From Armillaria gallica (taxonomy: Eukaryota; Basidiomycota; Agaricomycetes; Agaricales; Physalacriaceae), in the NCBI GenBank assembly GCA_037576215.1, contig JBANDB010000006.1:1426001-1490000 (forward strand): 64,000 nucleotides of DNA, written 5' to 3'. Every line of letters begins with the position of its first letter. The first letter of the stretch is position 1. A program made the translations under genes and the position numbers. Shown here in pieces: positions 23,280-34,572 of the stretch. Below the pieces are notes generated by a model. That model made no database searches. It was given only the letters and a program-made list of their open reading frames with translations, and was not told the DNA's origin.

Positions 23280-24799
23280 ATGCATTCCGGTATTCAGTAC
23301 GAACTTTTGCAGAATACCCTACATACCGCTAGGCTTTTCAACCCTCTCGAAACATTCATCTCCGTACCACCACCATTTTTCGCTGATACTCCGTCTTTCG
23401 CACCTCCCTACTTTGATGTCAAGCTTCCCGAGGACGTCGAGACTGAGCTTCAGGATGCTTCTGTTCCCTCAGATCTGCGTAATGCCTTGGCCAATACCGT
23501 CTCCCAACTCCAAGACAAGTACCGGAAAGCCTTCGAACGCGCTCACCATCAATCCCATTCGATACCGCTTCTCTCACAACTATCTGTAGTAGAGAAGTTA
23601 GGGTCCTCTTTACAGGATCTGTTCCTGGCAAAATTGCTCCCTGGCGTTATGGAACGCTACCGTAAAGCGAAGAGTATTCGTGCCGATCGCATTGCCCAGG
23701 CTCGCCGACTGGCAGAAGAGCGAGATCGCCCTCAATTCAACACCGTATGTCCCGCCCTTTCCCGCCATCCTGCCTACTAACCCGCCTCCTCAGAACCACA
23801 CACCTCTCCTCACAGTGATCTATACCCACCACACCCCATACCCCAACGCTGCCGAGCGCCTCGCCATCGCAGAATACACGCACATGTCCGAACGCCAGAT
23901 TGAGGTTTGGGTGAGCGACCTCATACTTATCAATAATCCTCAACTGACTTGAGTTGTCGGTAGTTCCAAAACCACCGCCGCGTCCAGAAGAAAGCCGGCT
24001 TCCCGCCCTCACGTGTACGCGGACCGAGTGAAGGCGTCGAAAAGCTCCTCGCTTCCCTACCTTCTCCTTCCTACTCCCAGCCCACGCCAGAACCGGAAAG
24101 ACACCCAGATGAGGACCCAGAGAAAAAGTACCTCAGCTTGACGAGACCGGCGTTCCCAGGCCCGCCCTCTTCCGATCTCATACCCGTCCCCACGCTTCCC
24201 AACAAAGGCAAAGGCAAGGAAGTCCCTCCATCCTTCCTCTGCCCCCTCCCCTACCCCGCTCACTCCTTCCACTTTGACGTCCCCTGGCCCCGCTCCCCAT
24301 CCACCACTACCACCACCACCACGAAACCCCCTCCCCCAACAATGGACGCCCTAACAGAGATGTTCGCCCGCATGAACGTCCACTCCCCAGCTCAAGACCA
24401 TGAGGGCGAAGCAGCCACCGCACGCTACACGACCGACCTACGGGGACGGTCCGCAGCGTATGTAGGGGAGGGCGCGTGGAAGAGCTGGAGCTGGAGCTGG
24501 CACGGGCGGACGGGCCTCTTGAGCGTGGAGTGGGGTTGGGGAGCGAGGAGGAAGACGACGACTCGGAGGAGGTCGGGCTGGAAAGCCGTATTCTGAAGCC
24601 TCAGCAGCTGCCCCGCCGGACACCCTCGACCTCTCCTTTGCGCCGGACGCCGAGCTCGAGTTCTTCCTCCTCGTCCTCCTCGTCGAGCCGAGCTCCGAGC
24701 TGGGGCTCGCAGACAGAGGCGCCTCATTCCCCTGCTTCGTCATATACCTCGTATTCACCTTCCCCTTCACCGCCCCCTGGTTTTGTCTCCGTCACATAA
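23280..24799 (+). CDS. HD2-2: HD2-class homeodomain mating-type protein, pair 2
   Basis: ATG at 23280 (MHSGIQYELLQNTLHTARLF). Exon 1 encodes a 155-residue helical N-terminal recognition region (VETELQDASVPSDLRNALAN, FLAKLLPGVMERYRKAK). After an intron at 23745 the homeodomain reads YTHHTPYPNAAERLAIAEY, MSERQIEVW, then a second intron and FQNHRRVQKKAGFP, with the intact WFQNHR signature. The long C-terminus is Pro/Ser/Thr-rich with KGKGKE and a (Ser)n stretch near the end. One base appears missing around 24463-24472 (GTAGGGGAGGG). After that correction the frame continues RVEELELELARADG to the stop at 24799; otherwise it would stop at 24596. This is the more complete of the two HD2 genes. Confidence 0.9.
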
Positions 24800-25471
24800 T
24801 TGCGTGCGCTTTTGTCGCCGCAGAATTATCGCTGAGACTACCAGCGGATATAAAGTCAAGATCTCATCCACCGTCTAGGATTTCTATAGCCGTGTTGGCT
24901 TGGGAAACGTCGGCAAGGCGTGGCGAAGAGGTTAGACATGGGGATGAAGTTACACACAGTGAAGAGATGCTTCTTACACCATAGGACAGCCGAGTCCCGA
25001 TCGAAATTGCGAGGTGATGGAAGGCCACATTCCTGTTTGTTTTTTTTAGGTTTGGCCATGTCGAGTGCCGGCTATTTCGTGGATGAAACATACCCATTGT
25101 ACTACTAATTCATTCTGGAGAGCTTCGTTCATTCTGTGTAATCAATAGATTTACTGCATACATATCTGTACTATAGTCACATTTAAAGTTAACATTTTCG
25201 TGTCTTAACCTTCAGATCGCCGTCAAGCAAGATTTTCATTTTTTGAATGCTCTGAGAAAATGATTGTGCTTCTTTCTATTCAAATGAAATTACATGTACA
25301 GGTCCACAAAGAGATATTACACTACATAGATGCTGCCCTGATGTATTTGACAAAGATTATATGTGCAAAAGCGCGACGATAGCAAGACTAGCAAAGATAC
25401 AAGAACATGATGGGAGGTATAGTAACTGTACAAGATGCGACATCATAACAGAAAAGAAATCGTTACAGTCA
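24800..25471. other. intergenic between HD2-2 and the Pal1-like gene
   Basis: 672 bp, AT-rich in its right half. The genes on either side converge on it. No coding sequence or RNA gene seen. Confidence 0.5.
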
Positions 25472-28385
25472 TCAAAAATCGACTCTTTTCTTGCTCAACA
25501 CCCTCTTAGGAACCTTATGTTTCTCTACAGGCTTCACAGACGCCTGCCTCGTAAACGCCGGGTCAACATAATCGATATTCGCCGCGAACGCCACCCCCGC
25601 CGCAGGCACGCGCGCCGCTACACTGCTTCCCTTCCTCAATATCTTGTGGTTCTCAGAAGGGAGCATCACCACGCCGAAACCGGTACCGTTACCGTTGGAA
25701 GGAGCGGTACTTGGTCGGGCGGATGCATGGCGCACAGGGATTTGAGACGATGGTTGATGTCGGGGATCTATATGGTGTGGCTGAGGCATGGAAGAGGATT
25801 TGGAAGGGGCGTTTCGTAAAGGAGTGGGCATTACGAGATTGCTGGGAAGATGTTTTGGGGGAGGCCTGTTTTGATAAGCCGAAGAGGAAGATTGGATACT
25901 TGGTGCCGGTTGTCTAACGGGAGGAGGTCGTTGCTGGGGCGCCATCTGTTGGTAAGCCATGCGTGGAGTTGCCGCTGGAGGCGGTGCCATCTGTTGCGGT
26001 GGTACTGGCTGGGGTATACGCTGTTGTGGTGGTATTGGCTGTGGCATACGTTGTTGCGGTGGTGTTGGCTGTGGCATACGCTGTGGTGGTGGTGGTGGTT
26101 GGTTGTGCTGTTCCACGAGTGGCTGTCGCATCCGACTAGCTTCGTATCCAACAGGATCAAGTATTCTGGTATTGCTCCCGTACGGTGTTCCGTGAGGAGT
26201 GTAAGAAACATCGGGCCTTCCGTGGCCATCATAAGACGAGGATGAGGATAAGGCGTCGGTTGAGGAAAGTCAACGTGTTCGGGCATGGCGTAACCGAGGG
26301 GAACATTATGATGTCGCGGAGTGACCGCAGTCTGCGAACGTTGTAGATTCAAGCCAGATGTGACCTGGGTGACGGGTGGAGGTACAGGAGCACTTCTGCG
26401 TTCTGGCCTGGGTATCATAGATGCCGGGACCGGAGCGGGTACCTCTTCTTCTACTCCGCCATATGCATCTGCTATGCCCCCGTACGCGTCCTCATTGTTC
26501 TCCTCATGAACTGGAGTAACGGGTCGCGGACTTCGCCGTACAATTTGTTCAGACCGAGCGGGTTGAACAGACTGGACGGCAGGCAGAACCGGTTGATGAG
26601 ATCGTGGAGGCTGTTGGGTTTGAGAATGGTGTATAGGGCTATCATAATGGTTGAGCTGTACACCACCACGCTGATATTGATCTTGATCAGCTGCTTGGTG
26701 TACTTGACGAGAGGATGAGCGGCTTTGCGGGGGATGCGGTTGTACGTCGGCTGGTTCATACTGACGGGTTTGGTATGGATCCAGGCTGGAAGCTTGCGGC
26801 CTCTGACGGGTCGGGGCCTGGATCTGAATCTGAAGAGGGCGAGGTTGTGCAGCAGGCTGGAGATAAGGCTGGTAATTGTGAGGGAGTACCTGTCCCGGAG
26901 TCAGGTTCAGTGGTGCACCAAAGGGTGTAAATGGAGCGGGTGCTGCATTGGTATACAGATTCTCAACGGACGACTACAAATTGGAATCAGTGAACCTATA
27001 TCTCCGAAGACGACTCGATGGCGACAAACATTATCATGATTTCTCTGAGGACGATTCTGCGGAATGTAGTAAGTAATCGTAACCGAAGGCCTTCTACAAA
27101 TAGAACGCACCTGTTGTTCTTTGCTTTTGGACTTGACGACCTTCTGTATAGCCTCGTAAGGCCCGCCATGGTGTAATCTCATACCCAGTGGATTTGTTTG
27201 ATCCATTTCATCAATAGGATCCAGCTGATTCGTCCGACCGCGTTTGGCCTGAGCACGGGCATGACGGTGTTCCTCAGCCGTGGGCTGGGGTTCTGGAGGA
27301 GGCTCGTATCGAAGAATGAGTGGCGCGTTTCTGCGTATAGGCTGCGGCACTTCTTCCTCAGGATGTGACTTCTCTGGTGTGGTGTGGCGAGAATTAGATG
27401 GGCGCTGTGGCTGCTGCTGCTGCTGGTATTGATACATCTGTTGGGGTATTTCCTGAGTGGGTAACGGTTGTGGCTCAGACGCTGGAGACTCTGCCACCAG
27501 GGCAGAGCGATTAGAGTGAGCCGGCGAAGAAAATGAATGTGAGGGTGAGTGTGGACGTGGAGATGATCGCTGAGAGTGCGTAGGTGATTCCCGAGGTGGC
27601 GCAGTAGAGGGGCCTGCTTCTGTAGGAGGCGAGTTGTTTACGCGATAATCCCCTGGGCCGCGCTTCTCAGAACGAACGGGTATGCTCGTGCTTTCATCAT
27701 AAGGGGGTGGGTCATCGCTAGTGTATAGGTCAGGGTTATGAATGCGTAATTTATATGCTGCCGGCGGCTGTGGTGAACGTGAACGTGGACGCGGTTCAGT
27801 AGCCAACGGTTGCGATGGTAGCATGGCAGCCGCGTGGTTTGACGATGAGGGAGTAGACGTTACGGGGGAAGGCGTTTGTACGAAAGAAAGAGACGGTGTA
27901 GATACGGAATAAGAGGGACCAGCACTGACGAATGAGAATGGAGGCTCGGGAGCTTTGCTGTGAGAATCCGATGACTGTTTTGACCGCTCTGAATGGCGAG
28001 ACCTGGCATCAACGGGCTGTTCGTGTTTCAAAGAGGATTGTCCGGGCACTGGTGCAGGTCCTAGAAAAGAATAGGAGTTCGAGAAGAGATGGGACCGCGG
28101 ATCAGACGAGAAAGCTGGGTCATTGTACAGTTCCGGCGAGACACTTCCCATTCTGGGTTCCCGAACGGTCTTCATGGAGGCCGACATCGGCGGCGCCTTG
28201 GATAGTTTTGCTCGACCGTCAGCCGATTTCTTGTGCTCCTTGGGTGACGACGACGAAGAAAACAAGCACCACAGGAATGACCGGCGACCCTCTTTCTTGG
28301 GCGCATCAGATCCAGTAGCAGAGTGAACGCCGGTCTGCATCGCGGGTGTAGGTGGAAACGAGACAGAGTGGCTCTTTCTAGCCAT
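25472..28385 (-). CDS. large Pro/Ser/Gln-rich protein with Pal1-like motif
   Basis: ATG at 28385 (MARKSHSVSFPPTPAM). Roughly 900 residues, mostly disordered and rich in Pro, Ser, Gln and His, with a polyglutamine patch (YQYQQQQQPQRP) and tandem PQRMPQP repeats (25990-26090). The one conserved block, RRNAPLILRYEPPPEPQPTA then LDPIDEMDQTNPLGM and LHHGGPYEAI, resembles the Pal1 family motif (LDxID then HHDGPFDA). Pal1 is a membrane-associated cell-morphology protein of fungi. An intron near 27000-27110 is followed by LNLTPGQVLPH. A single-base break is needed near 26240 (from YPHPRL to SSYDGHGRPDVSYTP). The basic C-terminus is KHKVPKRVLSKKRVDF. Pal1 membership is inferred from one motif. Confidence 0.7.
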
Positions 28386-29583
28386 CTTGACAGCGCTGCA
28401 ACCCGAGCTATGCGAATGGTTAAAGGAAAGGAAAGGAAAGGAGAAGAGTAAGAGGACGAGAAAGATATAGTGGAGGGAAACTTGGATCCTCGCGGTTCGA
28501 GGTCAAGACCTGCCGTTAGATAATCAGGCTACTATTTCAACCACGGCACCCAAAGCCACTGAGCCTCTTTAGCACCTCTTCATGTGATTGGACCGTTGCG
28601 AAGAACAATATTGGTGTGACGCGGTCGAACGCGTCCTAAATTCATGTTCTTGCCAACTGAAGCACCTGGAAGGACGTAAGTAATTTTTATCTGTCGTCGG
28701 AAAGGGGCCTTATTGATCTCGAGGGATTCTGATGATAGCAACAATACTAGAAGCCTCTTGTTATCCTCATGGCCTTTTCTTAAAGGATATGATGGAGTCA
28801 ATAGCACCAACGCCGACGCTAACAAGTATGCCTTCAAAAAAATGTGGAAGCCGTTTTCGCACCTACACCCATTGAATAACTTTTCTTCATACGGATCGTC
28901 GAGTCTGTTTTACGAGGCCATTTAATTTTTCGCACCAGCCGCCAACTTGGTTCTATACAAAGTGCGATGTTACGACCTGTTTCCCCGCCCAACCCGAGCC
29001 CGAGCTGCCCTGTTACCTTTCATTTGCCAACGCCGCCATCGCTATGGCCAACTGTCCGAGTCGCCCAAACCAAATGCAAGTTTCCAAACAGTTCTGGCTA
29101 GACCGATGGAGATGACCGAAGTCTTCCACGCATGTACGGGTCAATCGTGAGGATTGTGAAGGACTGGGAAAATAGATGGCTGTAAAATGAATTAATCATC
29201 CTCCTATCGAACACCGCATACTCTGATCTAACATATGGATGCAGCTTGAAGAAGCAATCGTCCATCTTGATGGAGATATACGACACTGGATCCTTAAGCG
29301 AGCAATACAACTGCCAACACGTATTTGGAGCTATCCTCTTGCACTTAGATTTTGTGCGACCTTCTCTGTCTACCAATTTTATCGCTCACCAATGTGGTTC
29401 TATGACTGAAAAGAGCCGATCCTGACACTGTCATCTGGACCGACATTCACGCTTCCTTTACTTACACTATCACCGAGAATGCGACAATTAACGGTCCGCC
29501 CGGCGCGTCAGCGAAGGACTCGGAAGCGATCATGGTACGACACCTCATCCTCATAAACCCCCAATCCCTGTCAGCCCTTCCCG
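28386..29583. other. intergenic, 1.2 kb, Pal1-like to GDSL esterase 2
   Basis: Divergent spacer. It holds an AGGAA-type purine run (about 28420-28455) near the Pal1-like start. A CATAAACCC element at about 29552 lies 30 bp before the esterase ATG and resembles the one before copy 1. Short frames at 28580-28925 and 29098-29376 lack codon structure or a recognisable family. Confidence 0.5.
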
Positions 29584-30659
29584 ATGTTTCCCCTCCTCTT
29601 CCTCGCCCTCCCCATCCTATCCCTGGCCCTCGCTCCGGGCCAAATCAAGAACCTCGTCACATTCGGGGACAGCTATACTGACGTCGTTTCCGTCAGCGAC
29701 GGCGGCACCCCATGGCCCATTTATACTGCTCAGTACGCCAACCTTACTCTATACCCTTACGCGCGTTCCGGGGCTACGTGTTCAAATAACATCACTTATC
29801 GGCCCGCCCCCTCTGTATTCGAAAGCCAGTTACCGCTGTATTTTGCCGAGAAGGACAATGGTTCCATCGTATTGGACCCCAGCGTGACGCTGTATACACA
29901 ATGGATCGGGACAAATGATGTAGGTAGGTATTCAATCATCACGGGGAGCAACGACGCGTCCATCGTGGATGTTACGAGATGCATGGTTGATTGGGTGAAG
30001 GTGCTTTATCAAAACGGGGCTAGAAATTTCTTGGTTCAGAACGTATGTGATTTATCAAGTATTCAAATTTCATTCACTCACTTGCCGAGTGTAGATGATC
30101 CCGCTGAATTCCACGATCCTATATGCACCAGAATCATATCCCAACAAGTACTTCACCAACCCACGGAACACTACCGAATGGAGCGTGTTCATGCGTGAGC
30201 TGGTGCTGAGTGGGAACGCGCTTTCACGTTTGATGCTCCATGCTTTGGTATCGGAATCTCCTGGGGCTCACATCGGTACAGGATACCCAAATATCATTGT
30301 AGGCAAAGGCTGATTGGTGCATAGGAATCTTTGATTCGCACGCCCTCTTCACAGACATGTACAACAACCCATCAGAATACCTCAACGGCACGGCGCCACT
30401 GAACGTGACAGGCGCGGTCTTATCATGTGTGTATCCAGAGGGAAGCGACAATTCTAGCGTGTGTACGACGGTCCATGGCTCAGATCGGGATAGTTTTCTC
30501 TGGTCAGCCCGTTTCGCGACTGTGGTTGGTACCAATCTAACATTCGGTTATAGGTACGACGAGCTACATCCAAGCGAACAGGCGGATAGAATTGTGGCGA
30601 GGGAGGTTGCGCAGGTGGCGAGAGGAGAAGAGAATCGATGGACTACGTGGATCAGTTGA
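29584..30659 (+). CDS. GDSL/SGNH esterase, copy 2 (intact)
   Basis: Secreted GDSL hydrolase. ATG at 29584 starts the signal peptide MFPLLFLALPILSLALAPG. Block I is FGDSYTDVVSVSDGG (nucleophile Ser), block III WIGTNDVGRY, and the C-terminal DELHPSEQAD supplies Asp and His. Introns follow LVQN (about 30043-30093) and SPGAHI (about 30275-30327). N-glycosylation-type NLT, NTT and NGT sites are present. About 325 residues, with no break. Such enzymes in wood- and litter-decay fungi often de-acetylate polysaccharides, but the substrate here is not known. It is a paralogue of the copy between the HD pairs, in the same orientation about 8.7 kb away. Confidence 0.9.
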
Positions 30660-30902
30660 GAGTTCGAGGTGGAGAAGGTCGTTCGGCTGTAGAGTTCATC
30701 GTATCAGCTCAACAGCTGTCATATCATTGTGCACACAAGATGAGCACGAACAATATGAAACGGTGGATGTCACCTTGCCCAATATTTATCATGGAGATTT
30801 ACCGTGGGGAAGATCGTGTCATAGTCAACTGACGATGCACAGATACATAGATAGATAACCGGACAAGGTCCCATTCAGCCTTATCTGATCCTGATCGCCA
30901 TC

Positions 30903-32112
30903 ATGGACACCTTCAACTCCCTACTCTCGCGGGAAAATGTTATCAAGACGGTGGAAATGCATACATCTGGGGAGGCATGTTTCTGGGCCGTTCAAATATT
31001 ACCATGTTCAGACTTACACCTGCTAGCCCACGCGAATCATCATCTCCGGCTACCCACCTCTCTTCGGGACCACTCTCCTCGAAAAGCGACGTTACGCAAA
31101 GGAGCACCACGATGACATCCGACAACGACTAATGCTCGAGCCCCGTGGGCACGCAGGAATGTACGGCGCTATCCTCGTGCAGGAGACTGAGCTCACGAAG
31201 ATCGGGGAGGCAGACATCGGGGTGCTATTTTGCCATAATGGTGCGTGGACGATTGCACTCCCATTCTCGTCGACCTTGCTTACCCGAACAGAGGGCTACT
31301 CGACAATGTGCGGCCACGCCACGATCGCTCTGGGTCGGTTTCTAGTCGATACACACGACTTGGAGGTGTTCCCCCGACGTGACGCGCTTAGAACAGCGAA
31401 CGGCACGACGGAGCTGAGGATCCACGCGCCCTGCGGGGTGATACGTGTTAGTGTTCCCTTTGACTCCGACGAAGTGACCTTCCTAGGCATACCGAGTTTT
31501 GTGAGTAAACGTGGGTTGGTGGTAGACATCCCTTTGAGTGAGCGGGGGTGCATATCGAAGGAACGAGTGACGGTGGACATCGCATATGGAGGAGCATTCT
31601 ACGTGCTCGTCTCTATGCAAGAGCTTGGTGTGAAAGGTAATATTGCTGAGGCGGCAGCAATAGTCGAGAGACTGGTCAACTTGAAGGCCACACAAGAGGA
31701 GATAATCAAGCACCCGACGGAACGCGATCTCGAGTTTCTGTATGGCGTAATCGTCACCGACAAGACACAGGGCGGGCCGAGAGGAGAGTTGGGAGTATGT
31801 TTCTTTGCAGGCGGACAGATCGATCGGAGTCCGACAGGGTCAGGTGTGATGGCCAGGGTGGCGCTGGGTGTTGAGGAGGGGTGGTTAGGCGTTGGGTCGG
31901 ATGAGTGGTGGGGATACGAGTCGGTGGTCAGTTTAGGGAAGGAAACATTGAGCTTTAAAGGATCCGCAGTGGAAAGGCAGGAAGAGGGCATCGTGGTTAT
32001 GGTTAAGGGCAAGGCGAACTATATTGGAGCGAGCGCGTTCGTGTGCGAAGAGCGAGATCCATTGAAAGATGGCTTTGTTTTGAATTTGCCCGAGGAGATG
32101 CAAGGGGTGTAG
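30903..32112 (+). CDS. trans-3-hydroxy-L-proline dehydratase (proline racemase family)
   Basis: Two exons (30903-30974, 31027-32112), 385 residues, unbroken. Exon 1 ends EMHTSGE and exon 2 begins PTRIIISGYP, joined by a GC-AG intron of 52 nt. Proline-racemase-fold landmarks are LMLEPRGHAGMYGA, then MCGHATIALGRF with the first catalytic Cys (residue 119), and DRSPTGSG, where racemases have a second Cys but this protein has Thr (residue 294). In this family Cys/Thr is the signature of trans-3-hydroxy-L-proline dehydratase (human L3HYPDH type), which removes water to give pyrroline-2-carboxylate. This supports collagen-type or environmental hydroxyproline use. The cytosolic location is inferred from the lack of a signal peptide. 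Confidence 0.9.
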
Positions 32113-32427
32113 CTGCTGACAGTTGGTTCCCGAGTAGACCGAAGTCTGTGCCGTGTGTATAGTCGAGTTGGCATCAACTTGGCAAGCAATGAGAAATATT
32201 CACACTTGTGTGAATGATGGCTGATGAACATTGTCGTTACAGCGATGCGGGGACTCTTGGGGTCAGGCAGTGATGTCGTACGAGATGATAGCATAGAACA
32301 ACGATACCAACCTGGCAAATTGATCAAATGGTCAGTCGTGCGAGGTTTACGAATCTAAAAGGCGAAATTATTCTCTGCAATGAATCGACCTTGATTCCAG
32401 ATACCGAATATACAATAGCACTTCTGC

Positions 32428-33359
32428 TTAATATGTTCCCGTTTTACTCGTACCTTCCCCCATGATCGCGACACCAGAAGAACTACACGAACATTAACAA
32501 TGGTCTGACTAGACAAGAAAATATTGACTCACGTCCCAATCCGATCTGCCCCAGCCTCCAACATTTCCACACACTTCTCAAAATCCTAATTCCAGCCGAC
32601 GCCTTGACCTGCACGCCTGGCATGAAGGCCACCGTCGTCCGCATAAGAGAAACATGCCTTGCAGTTGCCCCACCGCCCAAAAAGCCTGTGCACGTCTTCA
32701 CGAACGTTGCTCCCGCATTAGCGGCCATGAACGACGCTGCGATGATCTCCTCGTCGGTCAGGAAAACGGTTTCGAGAATGACTTTGAGCGGCGTCGTCCC
32801 GCAAGCCAGGACAACGGCGCGGATGTCGGAGAATACGAGAGAATAGTCCCCTGCTTTCAGGGCACCGACGTTGAGGACCATGTCGACCTCTTTTGCGCCG
32901 TCTGATATGGCTTGAGAAGCTTCACTGGAGGAGACCTCAGATGCGATTTGAAGATATGACGAAAAACGCACAATGCCTTGACTTCCATTTTCGATGCACC
33001 GAGGGGGAACCCAATCACAGCGCAAGGTATCGTAGTGGTTCCAGCAAGACGAGCAGTAACCTGTGGGATATTTGCGCCATTCACGCAACAGGACTAAGAG
33101 CACCGTATACATTAGCAACGAAGACGGCGAAAGATAGACATATACTAGGCACCTTAAACTTGAATTTGACAGCTTCATCACACAATGCGTCGATTTGGGC
33201 AGGAGTCGCGTCGGGCTTGAGAAGCGTATGATCGATCGTGCGAGCAAATTCAGCGTTGGGGGAAGTAACATGTACGGTTACTTTGGGCTTCCCTGCTTTC
33301 TGAACGTCCAATACTTTGGTGGATATCAGCGCTGCCCATTCTTCGTTTGTTCGTACCAT
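32428..33359 (-). CDS. deoxyribose-phosphate aldolase (DeoC/DERA)
   Basis: Class I aldolase that splits 2-deoxyribose-5-phosphate to glyceraldehyde-3-phosphate and acetaldehyde. ATG at 33359. Motifs in order are FARTIDHTLLKPDATPAQID, SCCVNGANIPQVTARL, CAVIGFPLGASKMEV, KEVDMVLNVGALKAGDY, VILETVFLTDEEI, FVKTCTGFLGGGAT, and VKASAGIR with the Schiff-base Lys. The C-terminus is GTSSGVAIMGEGTSKTGTY to TAA at 32428. Four exons; the intron after SKME begins GTCAAG, an unusual donor. One G is missing near 32585 (AGGATTTTG), after which DFEKCVEMLEAGADRIGT continues. About 260 residues. Confidence 0.9.
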
Positions 33360-34572
33360 CTGGTCATAGGAGGTCAGCTTTAGGGCATTTTGTTCAAACC
33401 TGTAGGCGTACTGTTCAACACTGGGCTAGTCTTGACTGTAAAGGTGTAACCTGGAGATCAGTGATCGCCGGCATCGTCATGTGGCGGTGTAACGAGTGTT
33501 CTATGAAAAGAATTTGTCCATCATGATGATATCCTCGCGTTTCAAGAAGCGGTATACTTACACAAATTGATGTGCCAATTCACTGCCTCGTCGCATCGCT
33601 GCATCGTAGCACAAAGGGCCAAGAAAAGCTTGGGTCAAGCCGACTGCGCCAAAGATTCATCGGTATTGCCGATCACGTGAAGTCAACACGAAACTGGCAG
33701 CGAATTGAAATTCAACGCCAATTCAATTTTCTCTTTTAAAATGCATCAGTCCAAGGCGATACCATAATCGCTCCAAACATGCTGCTAAGGGTACCGCCTT
33801 CATCAACAGCACATTCTGGAAGGAGCAGGAGATTTCAGATGGCTCATTCTTGTGCGGTAGTGCAAGGCCTTGACGTTGTGTGGGCTCATGCTGTGAACGA
33901 TTTTGCTCATTCCCGTATCTGTGGTGCTGTAAGGCTGGGTACTGCATGCTCTAGACTCGAGAATTCAATTTGAACCTCACAGCTGACCATTTCACTCATG
34001 ATACACGTATCTGGGCGAGAAGAAGCCTTGGGTATCAATATCAATAACGGACAGAAGAGTCGGAGACGGGGCTTGTAGTGCGTTTGACGGTGAGAATGGA
34101 ATATGGACTATGAAAAGAAGCACTCGGGACCAAAATTCGGCAGGTAGCGACATCGGTGGGTCAGACCTACCAAACTCGCACAGAAAGCATCCACGAAAAG
34201 GACCAGCTGTTGATCGACCTCTGACAGCGGGCCCTGCTGTATAGACCCTGCCCATTCACAGTTGGAGGTGCTGTCGGTAAAATTCTCATATAGCGTCCCA
34301 TTCGTCTGATACTTGACAATACATGCTCACTTGTTTCGTGATTCTATTCAAAATTGTGCTCTAAATTTTATATCAGGTTCGAAGTACTCAATCAAGAATC
34401 TACCCTCTCAGGGGCAGATCCGAACTCCTCGCTTCTCGATCCATCAAGGCACTACTGTACATACACATCCGGACACCGTCTACCCCGTTCGAATGAAGCG
34501 CCCCCTATTGCCCCAAGCTGTCTCTACATACATAAGGAGGCGATATAGAGCATAGCCCTATCTTCTTCTTCA
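33360..34572. other. intergenic, 1.2 kb, DERA to caspase-like gene
   Basis: Divergent spacer. Frames at 33723-33947 and 33992-34255 have no recognisable family and no intron pattern. No RNA gene or repeat seen. Confidence 0.5.

Noticed and set aside
28580..28925. Opposed short frames in the 28.4-29.6 kb spacer
   Set aside because: The minus frame starts at TTG, has no splice partners and resembles no protein.
30903..32112. Annotation as proline racemase
   Set aside because: The second catalytic Cys is replaced by Thr, which points to the dehydratase.
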